DNA of 64,000 nucleotides from Streptomyces albofaciens JCM 4342 (GCF_008634025.1 NZ_PDCM01000002.1:2567001-2631000); one strand, 5' to 3'. Positions 1 to 9,616 are shown, counted from the first letter of the stretch. A program made the numbers and translations. The notes: generated by a model from the letters alone, not told the origin.

Positions 1-255
1 CGCGTCCTCGCGGGCCACCGCCACCGTACGGACCCGCAGCAGGTGCGCCTGCTCGGCCAGCAGCTCCACCCGGCCGCCCGCCGCGGACAGCGCGGTCACC
101 CGGAACCGGTCGGGGTTGCGCAGCACCAGGTCGATGGCCTGGGTGCCGATGGAGCCGGTCGAGCCGAGGATCACGATGTCGCGCGGCCCGTCGCCGCCGC
201 CGGTGAGCGGGGCGGGGACGAAGCGCAGATGCGGGTCAGCGAGGGTGTCCGTCAT
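1..255 (-). CDS. dxr: 1-deoxy-D-xylulose 5-phosphate reductoisomerase, N-terminal part (runs off the window)
   Basis: Only the first 85 codons are present; the gene continues past base 1. Residues 27-40 hold the dinucleotide-binding stretch DIVILGSTGSIGTQA, which is diagnostic for Dxr. The enzyme converts DXP to 2-C-methyl-D-erythritol 4-phosphate with NADPH in the MEP isoprenoid pathway, in the cytoplasm. The ATG at 255 is the first good start and leaves an N-terminal extension of about 25 residues before the Rossmann fold, normal for actinobacteria. It is divergent from the DUF1963 gene at 331, so the 75 bases between them must hold both promoters. Identification is confident although most of the catalytic domain is not visible. 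Confidence 0.93.
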   Translation of the reverse strand, partial: MTDTLADPHLRFVPAPLTGGGDGPRDIVILGSTGSIGTQAIDLVLRNPDRFRVTALSAAGGRVELLAEQAHLLRVRTVAVAREDA

Positions 256-330
256 GGGCACCATTGTTGCCGGTCCGGGAGGGGTCGTGAGCCGCAGGGG
301 ATTGTCAGTGGGTCGTGGGACCGTACGGAC

Positions 331-1155
331 ATGGAACGAACGATGTCCCCGCCCGCGCGACTGGCCGCCGGGCTGATGCCCGCCGACGCGGCGGAGCGCT
401 GGACGGCGCTGCTGCGTCCGGCGGTGCGCCTGACGCGCCCCGACGACCGCCGCGGCCCGCTCGCCGGGCCGCCCGTGGGGTATCTGGGCGGCCGTCCCGA
501 GCTGCCGGACGACGTGCCGTGGCCGGTCTGGGAGGGCAACGGACCGCTCACGTTCGTCGCTTCCCTGTCGCTGTCCGCACTGGCCGGCGCGGACCTGGAC
601 ATACCGCTGCCCGAGGACGGCACACTGCTGTTCTTCGTGTCCTACGGCCCCGGGCAGGGTGACGGCGTGCCCGGTCTCGGCCCGGAGGGACAGCGGGGCG
701 CCCGCGTGGTGTACGTGCCCGAGGGCACGCCCGTCGCCGAGCGCCGGGTTCCCGGGGGCCTCGAAGAGCCGTACCCCCGTGTCCCGCTGTCGGCCGAGCC
801 GGAGATGACGTGGCCCGATCGCGAGGAGTTCTGGCTGGGGGATCTGGTGGGTGCCTCGCCCGGCGACGAGCTTCCGGAGTGGGCGGACGCCTTCGACGAC
901 GCCTTGACCGACCTCATGCCCGAGGTGTGGCACCGCGTCGGCGGCTACCCCATCCCCATACAGGGCGGTCTGGACTGCGACTTCCTCGGCGAGGACGAGG
1001 ACCTGGACGACTGGGTGCTGCTCGCCCAGATCGACAGCGACCACCGGGCCCGGATGGACTGGGTCCACCAGGGCACCCTGTACTGGCTGATATCCCGCGC
1101 GGACCTGGCCGCGCGGAACTTCGCGGGAGCGCGCTTCACCTGGCAGTTCCTCTAG
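331..1155 (+). CDS. DUF1963 (YwqG-like) protein
   Basis: A 274-residue soluble protein without signal peptide or membrane segments. The family signature is seen around residues 51-66 (YLGGRPELPDDVPWPV), followed by the hydrophobic beta-rich core typical of DUF1963, a family with no established reaction. It is acidic and tryptophan-rich, as is usual. The ATG at 331 (MERTM) is chosen because upstream codons in the frame overlap dxr; the in-frame ATG at 343 is an alternative. It reads alone, with the acyl-CoA dehydrogenase gene ending convergently 35 bases downstream. Function is unknown. Confidence 0.82.
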   Translation: MERTMSPPARLAAGLMPADAAERWTALLRPAVRLTRPDDRRGPLAGPPVGYLGGRPELPDDVPWPVWEGNGPLTFVASLSLSALAGADLDIPLPEDGTLLFFVSYGPGQGDGVPGLGPEGQRGARVVYVPEGTPVAERRVPGGLEEPYPRVPLSAEPEMTWPDREEFWLGDLVGASPGDELPEWADAFDDALTDLMPEVWHRVGGYPIPIQGGLDCDFLGEDEDLDDWVLLAQIDSDHRARMDWVHQGTLYWLISRADLAARNFAGARFTWQFL

Positions 1156-1190
1156 AACGGCACGGCCCGGTGAAGCGCGCCCCGCCCGGC

Positions 1191-3110
1191 TCAGCGGATC
1201 GGCCGGTGGACGTTCTCCTTGGCCGTCGGTCCGGGCGTCGCGTCGGCGATCCACGGGCCGTCGCCGCTCGGGTCCACGACGCCGTCCTCCAGCCAGGCGT
1301 AGGTGCCGGTGAGCACGCCGGAGACGACCTTGCGGTCCAGGTCGTCGGTGTTGGTCCACAGCCGGCCGAAGAGCTCGTCCACGCGGATCCGGGCCTGCCG
1401 GCAGAACACGTCGGCGAGCTGGTGCGCCTCGCGGCCGTGGTCGTCGGTGGCGCGCAGGTGCTCGGCCCGTACGACGGCCGCGCTCATGGCGAACAGCTCG
1501 GCGCCGATGTCCACGATCCGGCCGAGGAAGCCCTGCTTGGTCTCCATCCGGCCCTGCCAGCGGGACATGGCGTAGAAGGTGGACCGGGCGAGCTTGCGGG
1601 CGGCCCGCTCCACGTACCGCAAGTGCCCGGCGAGTTCCCCGAACTCCGCGTACGTACGGGGCAGTTGGCCGGGACCGGCGACCAGCTTGGGCAGCCAGCG
1701 GGCGTAGAACGTACCGGCCCTGGCGGCGGCCCTGCCCTTGTCGCCGAGCGACTTGTCGGGGTCGATGAGGTCACCGGCCACGGACAGGTGCGCGTCCACC
1801 GCCTCGCGGGCGATCAGCAGGTGCATGATCTCCGAGGAGCCCTCGAAGATGCGGTTGATGCGCAGGTCGCGCAGGATCTGCTCGGCGGGCACGGCGCGCT
1901 CACCGCGGGCGGCGAGGGAGGCCGCGGTCTCGAAGCCCCGGCCGCCGCGGATCTGGACGAGTTCGTCGGCCATCAGCCAGCCCATCTCGGAGCCGTAGAG
2001 CTTGGCCAGCGCCGCCTCGATGCGGATGTCGTTGCGGTCCTCGTCCGCCATCTGGGAGGACAGGTCGACCACGGCCTCCAGCGCGAACGTGGTCGCCGCG
2101 ATGAAGGAGATCTTGGAGCCGACCGCCTCGTGCTTCGCGATCGGCTTGCCCCACTGCTCACGGGCGGCGGACCACTCACGGGCGATCTTCAGACACCACT
2201 TCCCGGCGCCGACGCACATGGCGGGCAGCGAGAGGCGGCCGGTGTTGAGCGTGGTCAGGGCGATCTTCAGACCGGCGCCCTCGGGCCCGATGCGGTTCGC
2301 GGCGGGCACCCGTACCCGGTGGAAGCGGGTGACGCCGTTCTCGATGCCGCGCAGGCCCATGAAGGCGTTGCGGTTCTCGACGGTGACGCCCTCGGCGGCG
2401 GCCTCCACGACGAACGCGGTGATGCCGCCCTTGTGCCCCTCGCTCTTCGGCACGCGTGCCATGACCACGAGGAGGTCGGCGACGACCCCGTTGGTGGTCC
2501 AGAGCTTCACGCCGTCCAGAACGTAACCCTCGCCGTCGGGCACCGCCGTGGTCGCCAGCCGGGCCGGGTCGGAGCCCACGTCCGGCTCGGTGAGCAGGAA
2601 CGCGGTGATGTCCGTCCGGGCGCAGCGCGGCAGGAAGGTGTCCTTCTGCTCCTGGGTGCCGAACAGTTTCAGCGGCTGCGGTACGCCGATCGACTGATGC
2701 GCGGAGAGCAGCGCGCCGATGGCGGGGTTGGCGGAGCCGACGAGGGCGAGCGCCTTGTTGTAGTAGACCTGGGTGAGGCCGAGGCCGCCGTACTTGGTGT
2801 CGATCTTCATGCCGAGCGCGCCGATCTCCTTGAGACCGTCGATGGTCTCGTCGGGGATCCGCGCCTCGCGCTCGATACGGGCGCCGTCGATCTTCGTCTC
2901 GCAGAAGTCGCGGAGCTTGGCGAGGAACTCCTCACCGCGCTGGGCGTCCTCGGTGGCGGGGGTGGGGTGCGGGTGGATGAGGTCGAGCCGGAAGCGGCCC
3001 AGGAACAGTTCCTTGGCGAAGCTGGGCTTGCGCCAGTCCTGCTCCCGGGCGGCCTCGGCGACCTGCCGGGCCTCGCGCTCGGACACGTTGCGGGTGGATG
3101 GAGCGGTCAT
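1191..3110 (-). CDS. acyl-CoA dehydrogenase, long form
   Basis: This 639-residue flavoenzyme introduces the trans-2 double bond into acyl-CoA esters using FAD. The N-terminal domain covers residues ~60-165, and the FAD/acyl binding middle domain ~166-280 includes FLLTEPDVGSDPA and KLWTTNGVVADLLVV. A C-terminal helical domain carries the catalytic glutamate in the motif FEGSSEIMHL (Glu423). A further ~170 C-terminal residues resemble the extension of the VLCAD/ACAD9-like long forms. It is a single gene with a 264-base upstream spacer. The substrate chain length cannot be read from the sequence. Confidence 0.92.
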   Translation of the reverse strand: MTAPSTRNVSEREARQVAEAAREQDWRKPSFAKELFLGRFRLDLIHPHPTPATEDAQRGEEFLAKLRDFCETKIDGARIEREARIPDETIDGLKEIGALGMKIDTKYGGLGLTQVYYNKALALVGSANPAIGALLSAHQSIGVPQPLKLFGTQEQKDTFLPRCARTDITAFLLTEPDVGSDPARLATTAVPDGEGYVLDGVKLWTTNGVVADLLVVMARVPKSEGHKGGITAFVVEAAAEGVTVENRNAFMGLRGIENGVTRFHRVRVPAANRIGPEGAGLKIALTTLNTGRLSLPAMCVGAGKWCLKIAREWSAAREQWGKPIAKHEAVGSKISFIAATTFALEAVVDLSSQMADEDRNDIRIEAALAKLYGSEMGWLMADELVQIRGGRGFETAASLAARGERAVPAEQILRDLRINRIFEGSSEIMHLLIAREAVDAHLSVAGDLIDPDKSLGDKGRAAARAGTFYARWLPKLVAGPGQLPRTYAEFGELAGHLRYVERAARKLARSTFYAMSRWQGRMETKQGFLGRIVDIGAELFAMSAAVVRAEHLRATDDHGREAHQLADVFCRQARIRVDELFGRLWTNTDDLDRKVVSGVLTGTYAWLEDGVVDPSGDGPWIADATPGPTAKENVHRPIR

Positions 3111-3374
3111 GAGGGGCTCACCTCGCCGCGGAGTCGGGTCACGGAGTGGGTCACCGGCCGGTGGGGCCGGGCGGTCGGTGGGATCAGGCGGCCGGCGGTC
3201 ACGGAATCCGGCGTTCCGTAGCGGCCGACGCTGAGCCGGCAGGCGTACGGCGGTCCCGCCGCCGTCCGGCTACCGGCCGGTGCTACTTGTGAGTCTGTAC
3301 CCGTTCCGTTCGACTTGCACCAGACTTCACGGCACGGAAGGGAGCGGACGGCGCCCCTCCGGCCCCGCCGGGCC

Positions 3375-4061
3375 TCACCGGGCGCCCGGCGTGACCAGCC
3401 CCGTCTCGTACGCCAGCACCACGGCCTGGGCCCGGCTGCACAGCCCCAGCTTGGCCATCGTCCGGTTCAGATGCGTCTTGACCGTGGCCTCGCTGATCAC
3501 CAGCCGGGCCGCGATCTCGGGGTTGGACAGGCCCTTGGCGGTGTGCCGCAGCACCTCCAGCTCGCGGGCGGTGAGCGCCTGGAGGGTCCCGGGCCCGTCC
3601 GCCGGCTCCGGTCCGGGTTCGTCCCGCTGCCGTGCGTACGCCTCGACCAGCCTGCGGGTGACGCTCGGCGCGAAGAGCATGTCGCCGCCCGCGACGATGG
3701 CGATGGCCGAGAGCAGCCGCTCCGGCGGGGTGTCCTTCAGCAGGAAGCCGCTGGCCCCGGCGCGCAGCGCCGCGTAGACGTACTCGTCCAGGTCGAACGT
3801 GGTCAGCACCACGACGCGCGGGGCGGGTTCGGCGGCCTCGGCCGCGCCGCGCAGGATGCGTTCGGTGGCGGTGATGCCGCTGACGCCGGGCATCCGGATG
3901 TCCATGAGGATCACGTCGGGGCGGTGTTCGGCGGCCAGCCGGACCGCCTCCTCGCCGTCCGACGCCTCGGCCACCACCTCGACGTCGGGCGCGGCCCGCA
4001 GCAGGGCGGCGACACCGGCCCGGATGAGGACCTGGTCATCGGCCACCAGCACCCTGATCAT
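3375..4061 (-). CDS. NarL/FixJ-type response regulator
   Basis: This 228-residue protein has a receiver domain (residues 1-120) with phospho-acceptor Asp54 in ILMDIRMPGVSG and acidic residues at DD8-9. A C-terminal LuxR-type helix-turn-helix (~160-225) includes LTARELEVLRHTAKGLSNPEIAARL. It is the partner of the histidine kinase immediately upstream, whose 3' end it overlaps by 26 bases, so the two are co-translated. Signal and regulon are unknown. A neighbouring-gene target is not obvious: the gene downstream is the acyl-CoA dehydrogenase. Confidence 0.93.
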   Translation of the reverse strand: MIRVLVADDQVLIRAGVAALLRAAPDVEVVAEASDGEEAVRLAAEHRPDVILMDIRMPGVSGITATERILRGAAEAAEPAPRVVVLTTFDLDEYVYAALRAGASGFLLKDTPPERLLSAIAIVAGGDMLFAPSVTRRLVEAYARQRDEPGPEPADGPGTLQALTARELEVLRHTAKGLSNPEIAARLVISEATVKTHLNRTMAKLGLCSRAQAVVLAYETGLVTPGAR

Positions 4062-5355
4062 GCTCCGTCGTCCCTTTCCGCGGCGGCGCCGGCCCCGCCG
4101 CGGAGTGGACAGGCAGGGTGAGCCGCACCTGGAAGCCGCCGCCCGGGGCAGGCCCGGCCCGCAGACTGCCGCCGTAAATCCTGGCCCGCTCGCGCATCCC
4201 TATCAACCCGTGTCCGGTCGACAGGTGGCCGGAAGCCGCCGGTGGAGCGGCGGCTTCCGCGGGCGGGCCGCCGTCGTCGCGCACCTCGACGGTGAGGCGT
4301 TCGGCGCCGTGGTGGACGTGCACTTCGACGCGGGCGCCCCGGGCGTGCTTGAGGGCGTTGGTCAGCGCTTCCTGGACGACGCGGTAGGCGCACTGTTCCA
4401 GACCCGGCGGGTACGGCCGCCGCTCCCCCGTCGTACGCCACTCGACCGGCAGCCCCGCGGCCCGCACCCGCTCGACGACCCCGCCGATCCGGTCCAGGCC
4501 CGGCGCCGGTTCATAGGCCCCGGCGTCCTCGCCCTCGCCCGTTTCCCGGCGGTCCACGGCGGCCGGGCCGCCCGCCATCTCCCGCGGGTCCACGCGCAGG
4601 ACGGCCAGCAGCCGCCGCATCTCCTCCAGCGCCTCGCCGCTGGTCCCGGCGATGGTGTCGAGCGCGCGCCGGGCGGTGTCCGGGTCGGAGCCGAAGACGT
4701 ACCCGGCCAGCCCGGCCTGTACGGAGATCACGGACATGTGGTGGGCGACCACGTCATGCAGCTCGCGGGCGATGCGCACGCGCTCGTCGGCGACGGCGCG
4801 CCGGGCGTTCTCCTCCTTCTCGCGGCGCAGCTGCCCGGCCATCTCGGTGAGCCGGACGTTGCGTTCGGCGGAGGTGCGGGCGATGTTGCCGAACCAGCAC
4901 AGGATGACCGGGTACAGCACGCTCTGCCCGAGCACCGTCAGCCACGCGCTCTCGTTGCCCGTCACACCGGCGAAGTTCCACAGCGCGGCCAGCAGCACGG
5001 AACAGCCCGCGGCGACGCGCGGGGGCCGGTGGGAGGCGACGGTGTAGAGGGCCAGCAGGCCCGCGAGGCTGTTGACGACGGGCCAGTAGTCCAGGGCGAT
5101 GTAGGCGAACCACAGGAGGAAGACGCTCAGGCACACCGCGACGGGGGCCCGCCTGCGGGCCACGAGCAGCAGATTGACCGCACAGGTCAGTACGGATCCG
5201 AGGCCGTCCAGACGGTGCCAGCCGGCGGGCGCGTTGTCGTGGCCGAGCAGCAGCGACACGGTCGCGAAGGCCGCGGCGACGGCCGTGTCGAGAGCGTACG
5301 GCGAGGGTTTCCGCACCCACCGTCGCACCGCCCCGGCCACCCCGCCCCTGCGCAC
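4036..5355 (-). CDS. sensor histidine kinase, HisKA_3 family
   Basis: This 439-residue membrane kinase has about five hydrophobic segments within residues 20-158 with almost no external loop, so it probably senses within the membrane. A short coiled coil (~165-190) leads to the dimerisation/phosphoacceptor segment with His200 in RIARELHDVVAHHM. A HATPase_c domain follows (~310-420) with N-box QEALTNALKHARGA and G-box GHGLIGMRER. It forms an operon with the overlapping response regulator. It looks like one of the many NarL-type pairs of Streptomyces, and the stimulus is not deducible. Confidence 0.92.
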   Translation of the reverse strand: MRRGGVAGAVRRWVRKPSPYALDTAVAAAFATVSLLLGHDNAPAGWHRLDGLGSVLTCAVNLLLVARRRAPVAVCLSVFLLWFAYIALDYWPVVNSLAGLLALYTVASHRPPRVAAGCSVLLAALWNFAGVTGNESAWLTVLGQSVLYPVILCWFGNIARTSAERNVRLTEMAGQLRREKEENARRAVADERVRIARELHDVVAHHMSVISVQAGLAGYVFGSDPDTARRALDTIAGTSGEALEEMRRLLAVLRVDPREMAGGPAAVDRRETGEGEDAGAYEPAPGLDRIGGVVERVRAAGLPVEWRTTGERRPYPPGLEQCAYRVVQEALTNALKHARGARVEVHVHHGAERLTVEVRDDGGPPAEAAAPPAASGHLSTGHGLIGMRERARIYGGSLRAGPAPGGGFQVRLTLPVHSAAGPAPPRKGTTEHDQGAGGR

Positions 5356-5587
5356 GGCCGCAGCGTAACCCGGGCGGCACAGCGGGGCGTCGAACCGGAG
5401 GTGGCCGTCCGCCTACCGCGGAAGTTGTATGTCCGGGCCGGGGCTACCACGGAAGTCACACCCGCTTTTCCACCCGTGACGGGACGCCCCGGCGCACGGG
5501 ACGCGCGTACGGTCGCAGAGCGACACCGCACCACGGCGCCGCCACGGGGGAACGGCGCCGGCGCACGGCCACGGGGGAACGGGGGAG

Positions 5588-5624
5588 GCGGCGTGCTCAG
5601 GGACGGGGTCCCGGAGCACGCCGC
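5588..5624 (-). terminator. hairpin terminator after the aldehyde dehydrogenase gene
   Basis: The 11-base arms GCGGCGTGCTC (5588-5598) and GAGCACGCCGC (5614-5624) are perfectly complementary, and the loop itself contains a smaller GGGAC/GTCCC pairing. The hairpin lies 22 bases past the stop codon at 5646. There is no T-tract, which is common for Streptomyces terminators. Upstream of it the GC-rich unit GCCACGGGGGAACGG occurs twice (around 5539-5585). Confidence 0.65.
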
Positions 5625-5645
5625 TCGTTCTCCAGGGGACGGCTG

Positions 5646-7091
5646 TCAGAGGTCCAGCCCCGTGAGCACCAGCACCCGCTCGTACGTGTAGTCCTCCATC
5701 GCGAAGCGCACGCCCTCGCGGCCCACGCCGGACTGCTTGGCGCCGCCGTACGGCATCTGGTCCGCGCGGTAGGACGGCACATCGCCGATGATCACGCCGC
5801 CGACCTCCAGCTCCCGGTGCGCCCGGAAGGCGGTCTGCACGTCGTGCGTGAACACGCCCGCCTGGAGCCCGTACTTGGAGTCGTTGACGGCGGCGAACGC
5901 CGCGTCCGCGCCGTCCACCTTCGTCAGGCTGAGGACCGGCCCGAAGACCTCCTCGCAGGCCAGCGTCACACCGGCCGGCACGCCCTCCAGGACGGTCGGC
6001 GCGTAGGAGGCGCCGTCCCGCTTGCCGCCCGCGAGCAGCTTCGCGCCCGCGCCCACCGCCTCGTCGACCCACGCCTCGACGCGCTTGGCGGCGTCCTCGC
6101 TGACCAGCGGGCCGACCTCGGTCTCGTCGTCCGACGGGTCACCGGTGACCTGCGCGTTGACGGCCGCGACGATCCTGGGCACCAGCCGGTCGTAGACGGA
6201 CGCGTCGGCGATCACCCGCTGCACGGAGATGCAGGACTGGCCGCCCTGGTAGTTGGAGAAGGTGGCGATGCGCTGCGCCGCCCAGTCCAGGTCGGCGTCG
6301 GAGGCGTAGTCCGCCAGCACCACGGCCGCGCCGTTGCCGCCCAGTTCGAGGGTGCAGTGCTTGCGCGGCACCGAGTCCATGATCGCGTAGCCGACCTTCT
6401 CGGACCCGGTGAAGGAGATCACCGGCAGCCGCTCGTCCTGGACCAGCGCCGGCATCCGGTCGTTGGACACCGGAAGGATCGACCAGGAGCCGGCCGGCAG
6501 GTCGGTCTCGGCCAGCAGCTCGCCGAGGACCAGGCCGGACAGCGGGGTGGCCGGGGCCGGCTTGAGGATGATCGGCACGCCCGCGGCGATCGCCGGGGCG
6601 ATCTTGTGGGCGCAGAGGTTGAGCGGGAAGTTGAAGGGCGCGATGCCCAGCACCGTGCCGCGCGGGAAGCGGCGGGTCAGCGCGAGCCGGCCGGCGCCGC
6701 CCGCGTCGGTGTCCAGGCGCTGCGCCTCGCCGCCGTTGAAGCGGCGGGCCTCCTCGGCCGCGAACCGGAAGACGGAGACGGCCCGGCCCAGCTCGCCGCG
6801 GGCCCACTTCATGGGCTTGCCGTTCTCGGCGGAGATCAGCCGGGCGATCTCCTCCGTGCGCTCCACCAGCCGCCGCTGCACGTGGTCCAGGGCCGCGGCC
6901 CGTACGTGGGCGGGGGTGGCGGACAGCTCGGCCTGTACGGCGACGGAGGCCGCGACGGCCTCCTCGACCTGCGCCTCGGTGGGAACGCTCACCGTGCCGA
7001 CGAGACGGCCGTCCCAGGGGGAGGTGACGTCGAAGGTGTCCTCGCCGGTGGCCTGGCGACCGGCGAGCCAAAAGGCGGTGGGAGTAGTCAC
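5646..7091 (-). CDS. aldehyde dehydrogenase, probable succinate-semialdehyde type
   Basis: A 481-residue NAD(P)-dependent aldehyde dehydrogenase. Seen: the substrate/cofactor region PFNFPLNLCAHKIAPA, the glutamate motif LELGGNGAAV, and the catalytic cysteine in NYQGGQSCISVQRV. The GTG at 7091 is chosen because it begins the conserved N-terminus (TTPTAFWLAG) and follows a purine-rich stretch; the longer frame upstream is intergenic. With gabT about 5 kb away and a PucR regulator directly upstream in the same orientation, oxidation of succinate semialdehyde to succinate (the GabD step of GABA breakdown) is the likely role. This is inferred from context; other aldehydes cannot be excluded. Confidence 0.85.
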   Translation of the reverse strand: MTTPTAFWLAGRQATGEDTFDVTSPWDGRLVGTVSVPTEAQVEEAVAASVAVQAELSATPAHVRAAALDHVQRRLVERTEEIARLISAENGKPMKWARGELGRAVSVFRFAAEEARRFNGGEAQRLDTDAGGAGRLALTRRFPRGTVLGIAPFNFPLNLCAHKIAPAIAAGVPIILKPAPATPLSGLVLGELLAETDLPAGSWSILPVSNDRMPALVQDERLPVISFTGSEKVGYAIMDSVPRKHCTLELGGNGAAVVLADYASDADLDWAAQRIATFSNYQGGQSCISVQRVIADASVYDRLVPRIVAAVNAQVTGDPSDDETEVGPLVSEDAAKRVEAWVDEAVGAGAKLLAGGKRDGASYAPTVLEGVPAGVTLACEEVFGPVLSLTKVDGADAAFAAVNDSKYGLQAGVFTHDVQTAFRAHRELEVGGVIIGDVPSYRADQMPYGGAKQSGVGREGVRFAMEDYTYERVLVLTGLDL

Positions 7092-7246
7092 AGTGGGTCC
7101 CGGCCCTTCCGAAGTGGGGGTGGTACGGACGGCCCGCGCGGGCCTGGGTCCACCGTAGGGGCGGGGTGCGGCCAGGGCGTTTGTCCGGCACGTAGTAGTC
7201 GTACGGTGCGGCCCGCCGCATTGGCGTACGGGCCGCCGCCGTCCCG

Positions 7247-8908
7247 CTACGACCGCTCGGCGGTGCCGCCCCCGTACGGCTCCGCGACCGCCGCCGTCGT
7301 CTTGAGCGCCAGCCACAGCTCCATGCGCACGTCCGGGTCGTCCAGCGAGCGCCCGAGGATCTCCTCCACCCGCCGCATCCGGTAGCGCAGCGTGTGCCGG
7401 TGCACGCCCAGGTCGGCGGCGGCCGCGTCCCACTGGCCGTGCCGGGACAGCCAGGCCCGCAGGGAGGCGACGAGGTCGCCGCGGCCGGTGGCGTCGTGCT
7501 CGTGCAGGGCGCGCAGCAGACCGTCCGCGAAGGCCCGTACGGCGTCGTCGGCGAGCAGCGGCAGGACCGAACCGGCCGCCACGTCCTCGTGCTCGACGAG
7601 CACCCGGCCGCGGCGGCGGGCGACGGACAGGGCCTGCTCCGCCTGGCGGTAGGCGTGCGCGGCGTCCCGCGGCCCGGAGGGCGCGGACAGGCCGACGGCC
7701 AGGCCCTCACCGGAGCGCCCCGCCTCCGCCCGCGCCGCGCGCCCGACGGGCAGCGGCTGCCCGCCGTAGCGGGCCTCGGCCGCCGCGGCGTGCTCGGCAC
7801 ACGCCTCGGCGGCGGCCCCGCCGTCGGCGGCCACCACGACCAGCCGGCCGCCCTCCGGCACCGCCAGCACCGCTTCACCGGTGCGGGCCGCCGCCGACTC
7901 CATCGCGTCGGCGAGCGCGTCCAGGACGGGCGGCCCGTCCGCGGACTCCGCGCCGTCCGCGGCGACCGGTTCGGCGACCACCACCCGGAAGGGGGCGTCC
8001 AGGAGCCCGCCGTACAGCCGGCCCGCGACCGCCCGCGCGTGGTCCGGCTCGCCCGCCAGCAGCATCCGCAGCACCGCGGCGCCGAGCCGCTGCTCCGCCT
8101 CCTGGAGGGCGCGGGACCGCTCGGTGGTCAGGGTCAGCAGGGCCACGGCGGAGTGCACGGCGAAGCGCTCGGCGGTGCCCAGGGGCGCGCCCGTGCCGAC
8201 CGCGAGCACGCCGCGGGCGCGGCGGCCGGTGCCCAGCGACTGGAGCTCGACCCGGTCGTCACCGGCCGCCTCGCTGACCACCGAGCTGGCGGGCGCCGGG
8301 CGCTCGCGCAGCCGCCCCACGTCGTCGCCGAGCCGGGCGGCGCGGCGCGCGGCCCAGTCGGGGGCCGCGGCGACCACCGCGCCGGACGCGTCGTACAGCG
8401 CGGCCCAGCCCTTGAGGTGTGCGGCGAGCCGGGCCAGCAGCTCGGCCGGGCCCTCGGCGCCGAGCGCCGCCCGGGTCAGCTCGCGCTGCGCCTCGAAGCC
8501 CTCGGTCACCGCGCGGTACTGGTCGGCGGCGACCGCGGCGGAGACGGCCTTGCTGATCGCGATGAACGGAGTGCTGCGGGGCACGCCCAGCAGCGGCAGC
8601 CCCTCCTCGGCGGCGGCGGCGACCAGCGCGTCCGGCACGTCGTCGTAGTTGACGCCGACCGCGAAGCCCAGCCCGACGACACCGGCGCCCGCGACCCGCC
8701 GCACATACCTGCGGGCGGTCTCCGGGTCCTCGGCGTCCAGCTTGAGGGCGGTGATGAGCAGCAGCTCGCCGCCTTCCATGTACGGCACCGGGTCGATCAG
8801 CTCACTGGCGTGCGCCCAGCGCACGGGGGTGTCCAGCCGGTCCGCGCCCGCGAGCACCGTCAGCTTGAGCGCGGAGTGGTGGGCCAGGGAGGCGAGGGTG
8901 TGCGGCAT
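7247..8908 (-). CDS. PucR-family transcriptional regulator
   Basis: A 553-residue regulator. The N-terminal PucR domain (~5-125) begins LASLAHHSALKLTVLAGADRL. A middle GGDEF-like/CdaR linker (~270-430) follows, then a C-terminal HTH_30 domain (~490-540) with LGVHRHTLRYRMRRVEEILG. Members of this family respond to purines, GABA or other small metabolites. It lies 155 bases upstream of, and parallel to, the aldehyde dehydrogenase gene, which it probably controls. The ATG at 8908 is used; the frame is open further upstream but without family similarity. The RidA gene is divergent across a 277-base spacer. Confidence 0.9.
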   Translation of the reverse strand: MPHTLASLAHHSALKLTVLAGADRLDTPVRWAHASELIDPVPYMEGGELLLITALKLDAEDPETARRYVRRVAGAGVVGLGFAVGVNYDDVPDALVAAAAEEGLPLLGVPRSTPFIAISKAVSAAVAADQYRAVTEGFEAQRELTRAALGAEGPAELLARLAAHLKGWAALYDASGAVVAAAPDWAARRAARLGDDVGRLRERPAPASSVVSEAAGDDRVELQSLGTGRRARGVLAVGTGAPLGTAERFAVHSAVALLTLTTERSRALQEAEQRLGAAVLRMLLAGEPDHARAVAGRLYGGLLDAPFRVVVAEPVAADGAESADGPPVLDALADAMESAAARTGEAVLAVPEGGRLVVVAADGGAAAEACAEHAAAAEARYGGQPLPVGRAARAEAGRSGEGLAVGLSAPSGPRDAAHAYRQAEQALSVARRRGRVLVEHEDVAAGSVLPLLADDAVRAFADGLLRALHEHDATGRGDLVASLRAWLSRHGQWDAAAADLGVHRHTLRYRMRRVEEILGRSLDDPDVRMELWLALKTTAAVAEPYGGGTAERS

Positions 8909-9185
8909 GGGACCTTCGGGGGGCGTCGGCGGGGCGGTGGCGGTGACGGCCGGGAATCTTCTTCGCCGTCCCGTATGAACGGTCGCTCTCGATTCTGCCT
9001 CAGCGGAAGGGTGCGGGGGTGGGTTCGTCCGCGGATACGTCCGTACGCGCACGGGGCGGCGCGCACGGGCGGCGGCCGGACCGGCCCCGGCCGGGGAAAA
9101 CCGGTGGACGCACCGGGCGACGCCGTGAACTGATCGGCACCGACCGTTTCGGCAGCACCGCAGACGCCACCTCGGAGGAGTCCCG

Positions 9186-9590
9186 ATGGCCCGCTTCACG
9201 ACCGTGCCCGGCCTGTTCCCGCCCCCGCGCTACTCGCACGCCGCCGTCGTCGAGGCGGGCGAACGCCTGGTCTTCACCGCGGGCGCGGTCCCCCTCGACG
9301 CGGACGGCAACCTCGTCGGCCCCGGCGACCTCGCCGCCCAGACCCGCCAGGTCCTCGCCAACCTCGCCACTCAGCTGGAGGCGGCCGGCAGCGGCCTGGA
9401 CCGGGTGATCGCAAGCACGGTGTACGTGGCCGCCACCACCACGGAGGCCCTCTTCCCCGCCTGGGAGGAGATCCGCGCCTCGGCCCTGTCCACCGGCCCG
9501 CACACGTCCACGCTCGTGGGCGTCACCGTGCTCGGCTATCCGGGGCAGCTGGTGGAGATCACGGCCACGGGGGTGGTGCAGGAAGCGTGA
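9186..9590 (+). CDS. RidA/YjgF-family protein
   Basis: A 134-residue protein covering the whole Rid fold (chorismate mutase-like trimer). The start ATG follows a clear GGAGG ribosome site (9174-9178). In true RidA enamine/imine deaminases a conserved arginine sits in the PAR(S/A)TVEV segment; here the equivalent stretch reads PHTSTLVGV, so that arginine is replaced by threonine. By family knowledge this makes imine deamination doubtful and points to one of the other Rid subgroups. It lies among amine and aldehyde catabolism genes, which fits a detoxifying or reactive-intermediate role, but no reaction can be assigned. Confidence 0.87.
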   Translation: MARFTTVPGLFPPPRYSHAAVVEAGERLVFTAGAVPLDADGNLVGPGDLAAQTRQVLANLATQLEAAGSGLDRVIASTVYVAATTTEALFPAWEEIRASALSTGPHTSTLVGVTVLGYPGQLVEITATGVVQEA

Positions 9591-9616
9591 GCCGGGCCGC
9601 CGGCCAGGGTGCCACC

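Noticed and set aside
810..3221. A very long plus-strand frame (about 800 codons) across the acyl-CoA dehydrogenase gene
   Set aside because: It is the antisense shadow of that gene, with wrong GC3 phase and no domain; many such long shadows occur in this GC-rich DNA.
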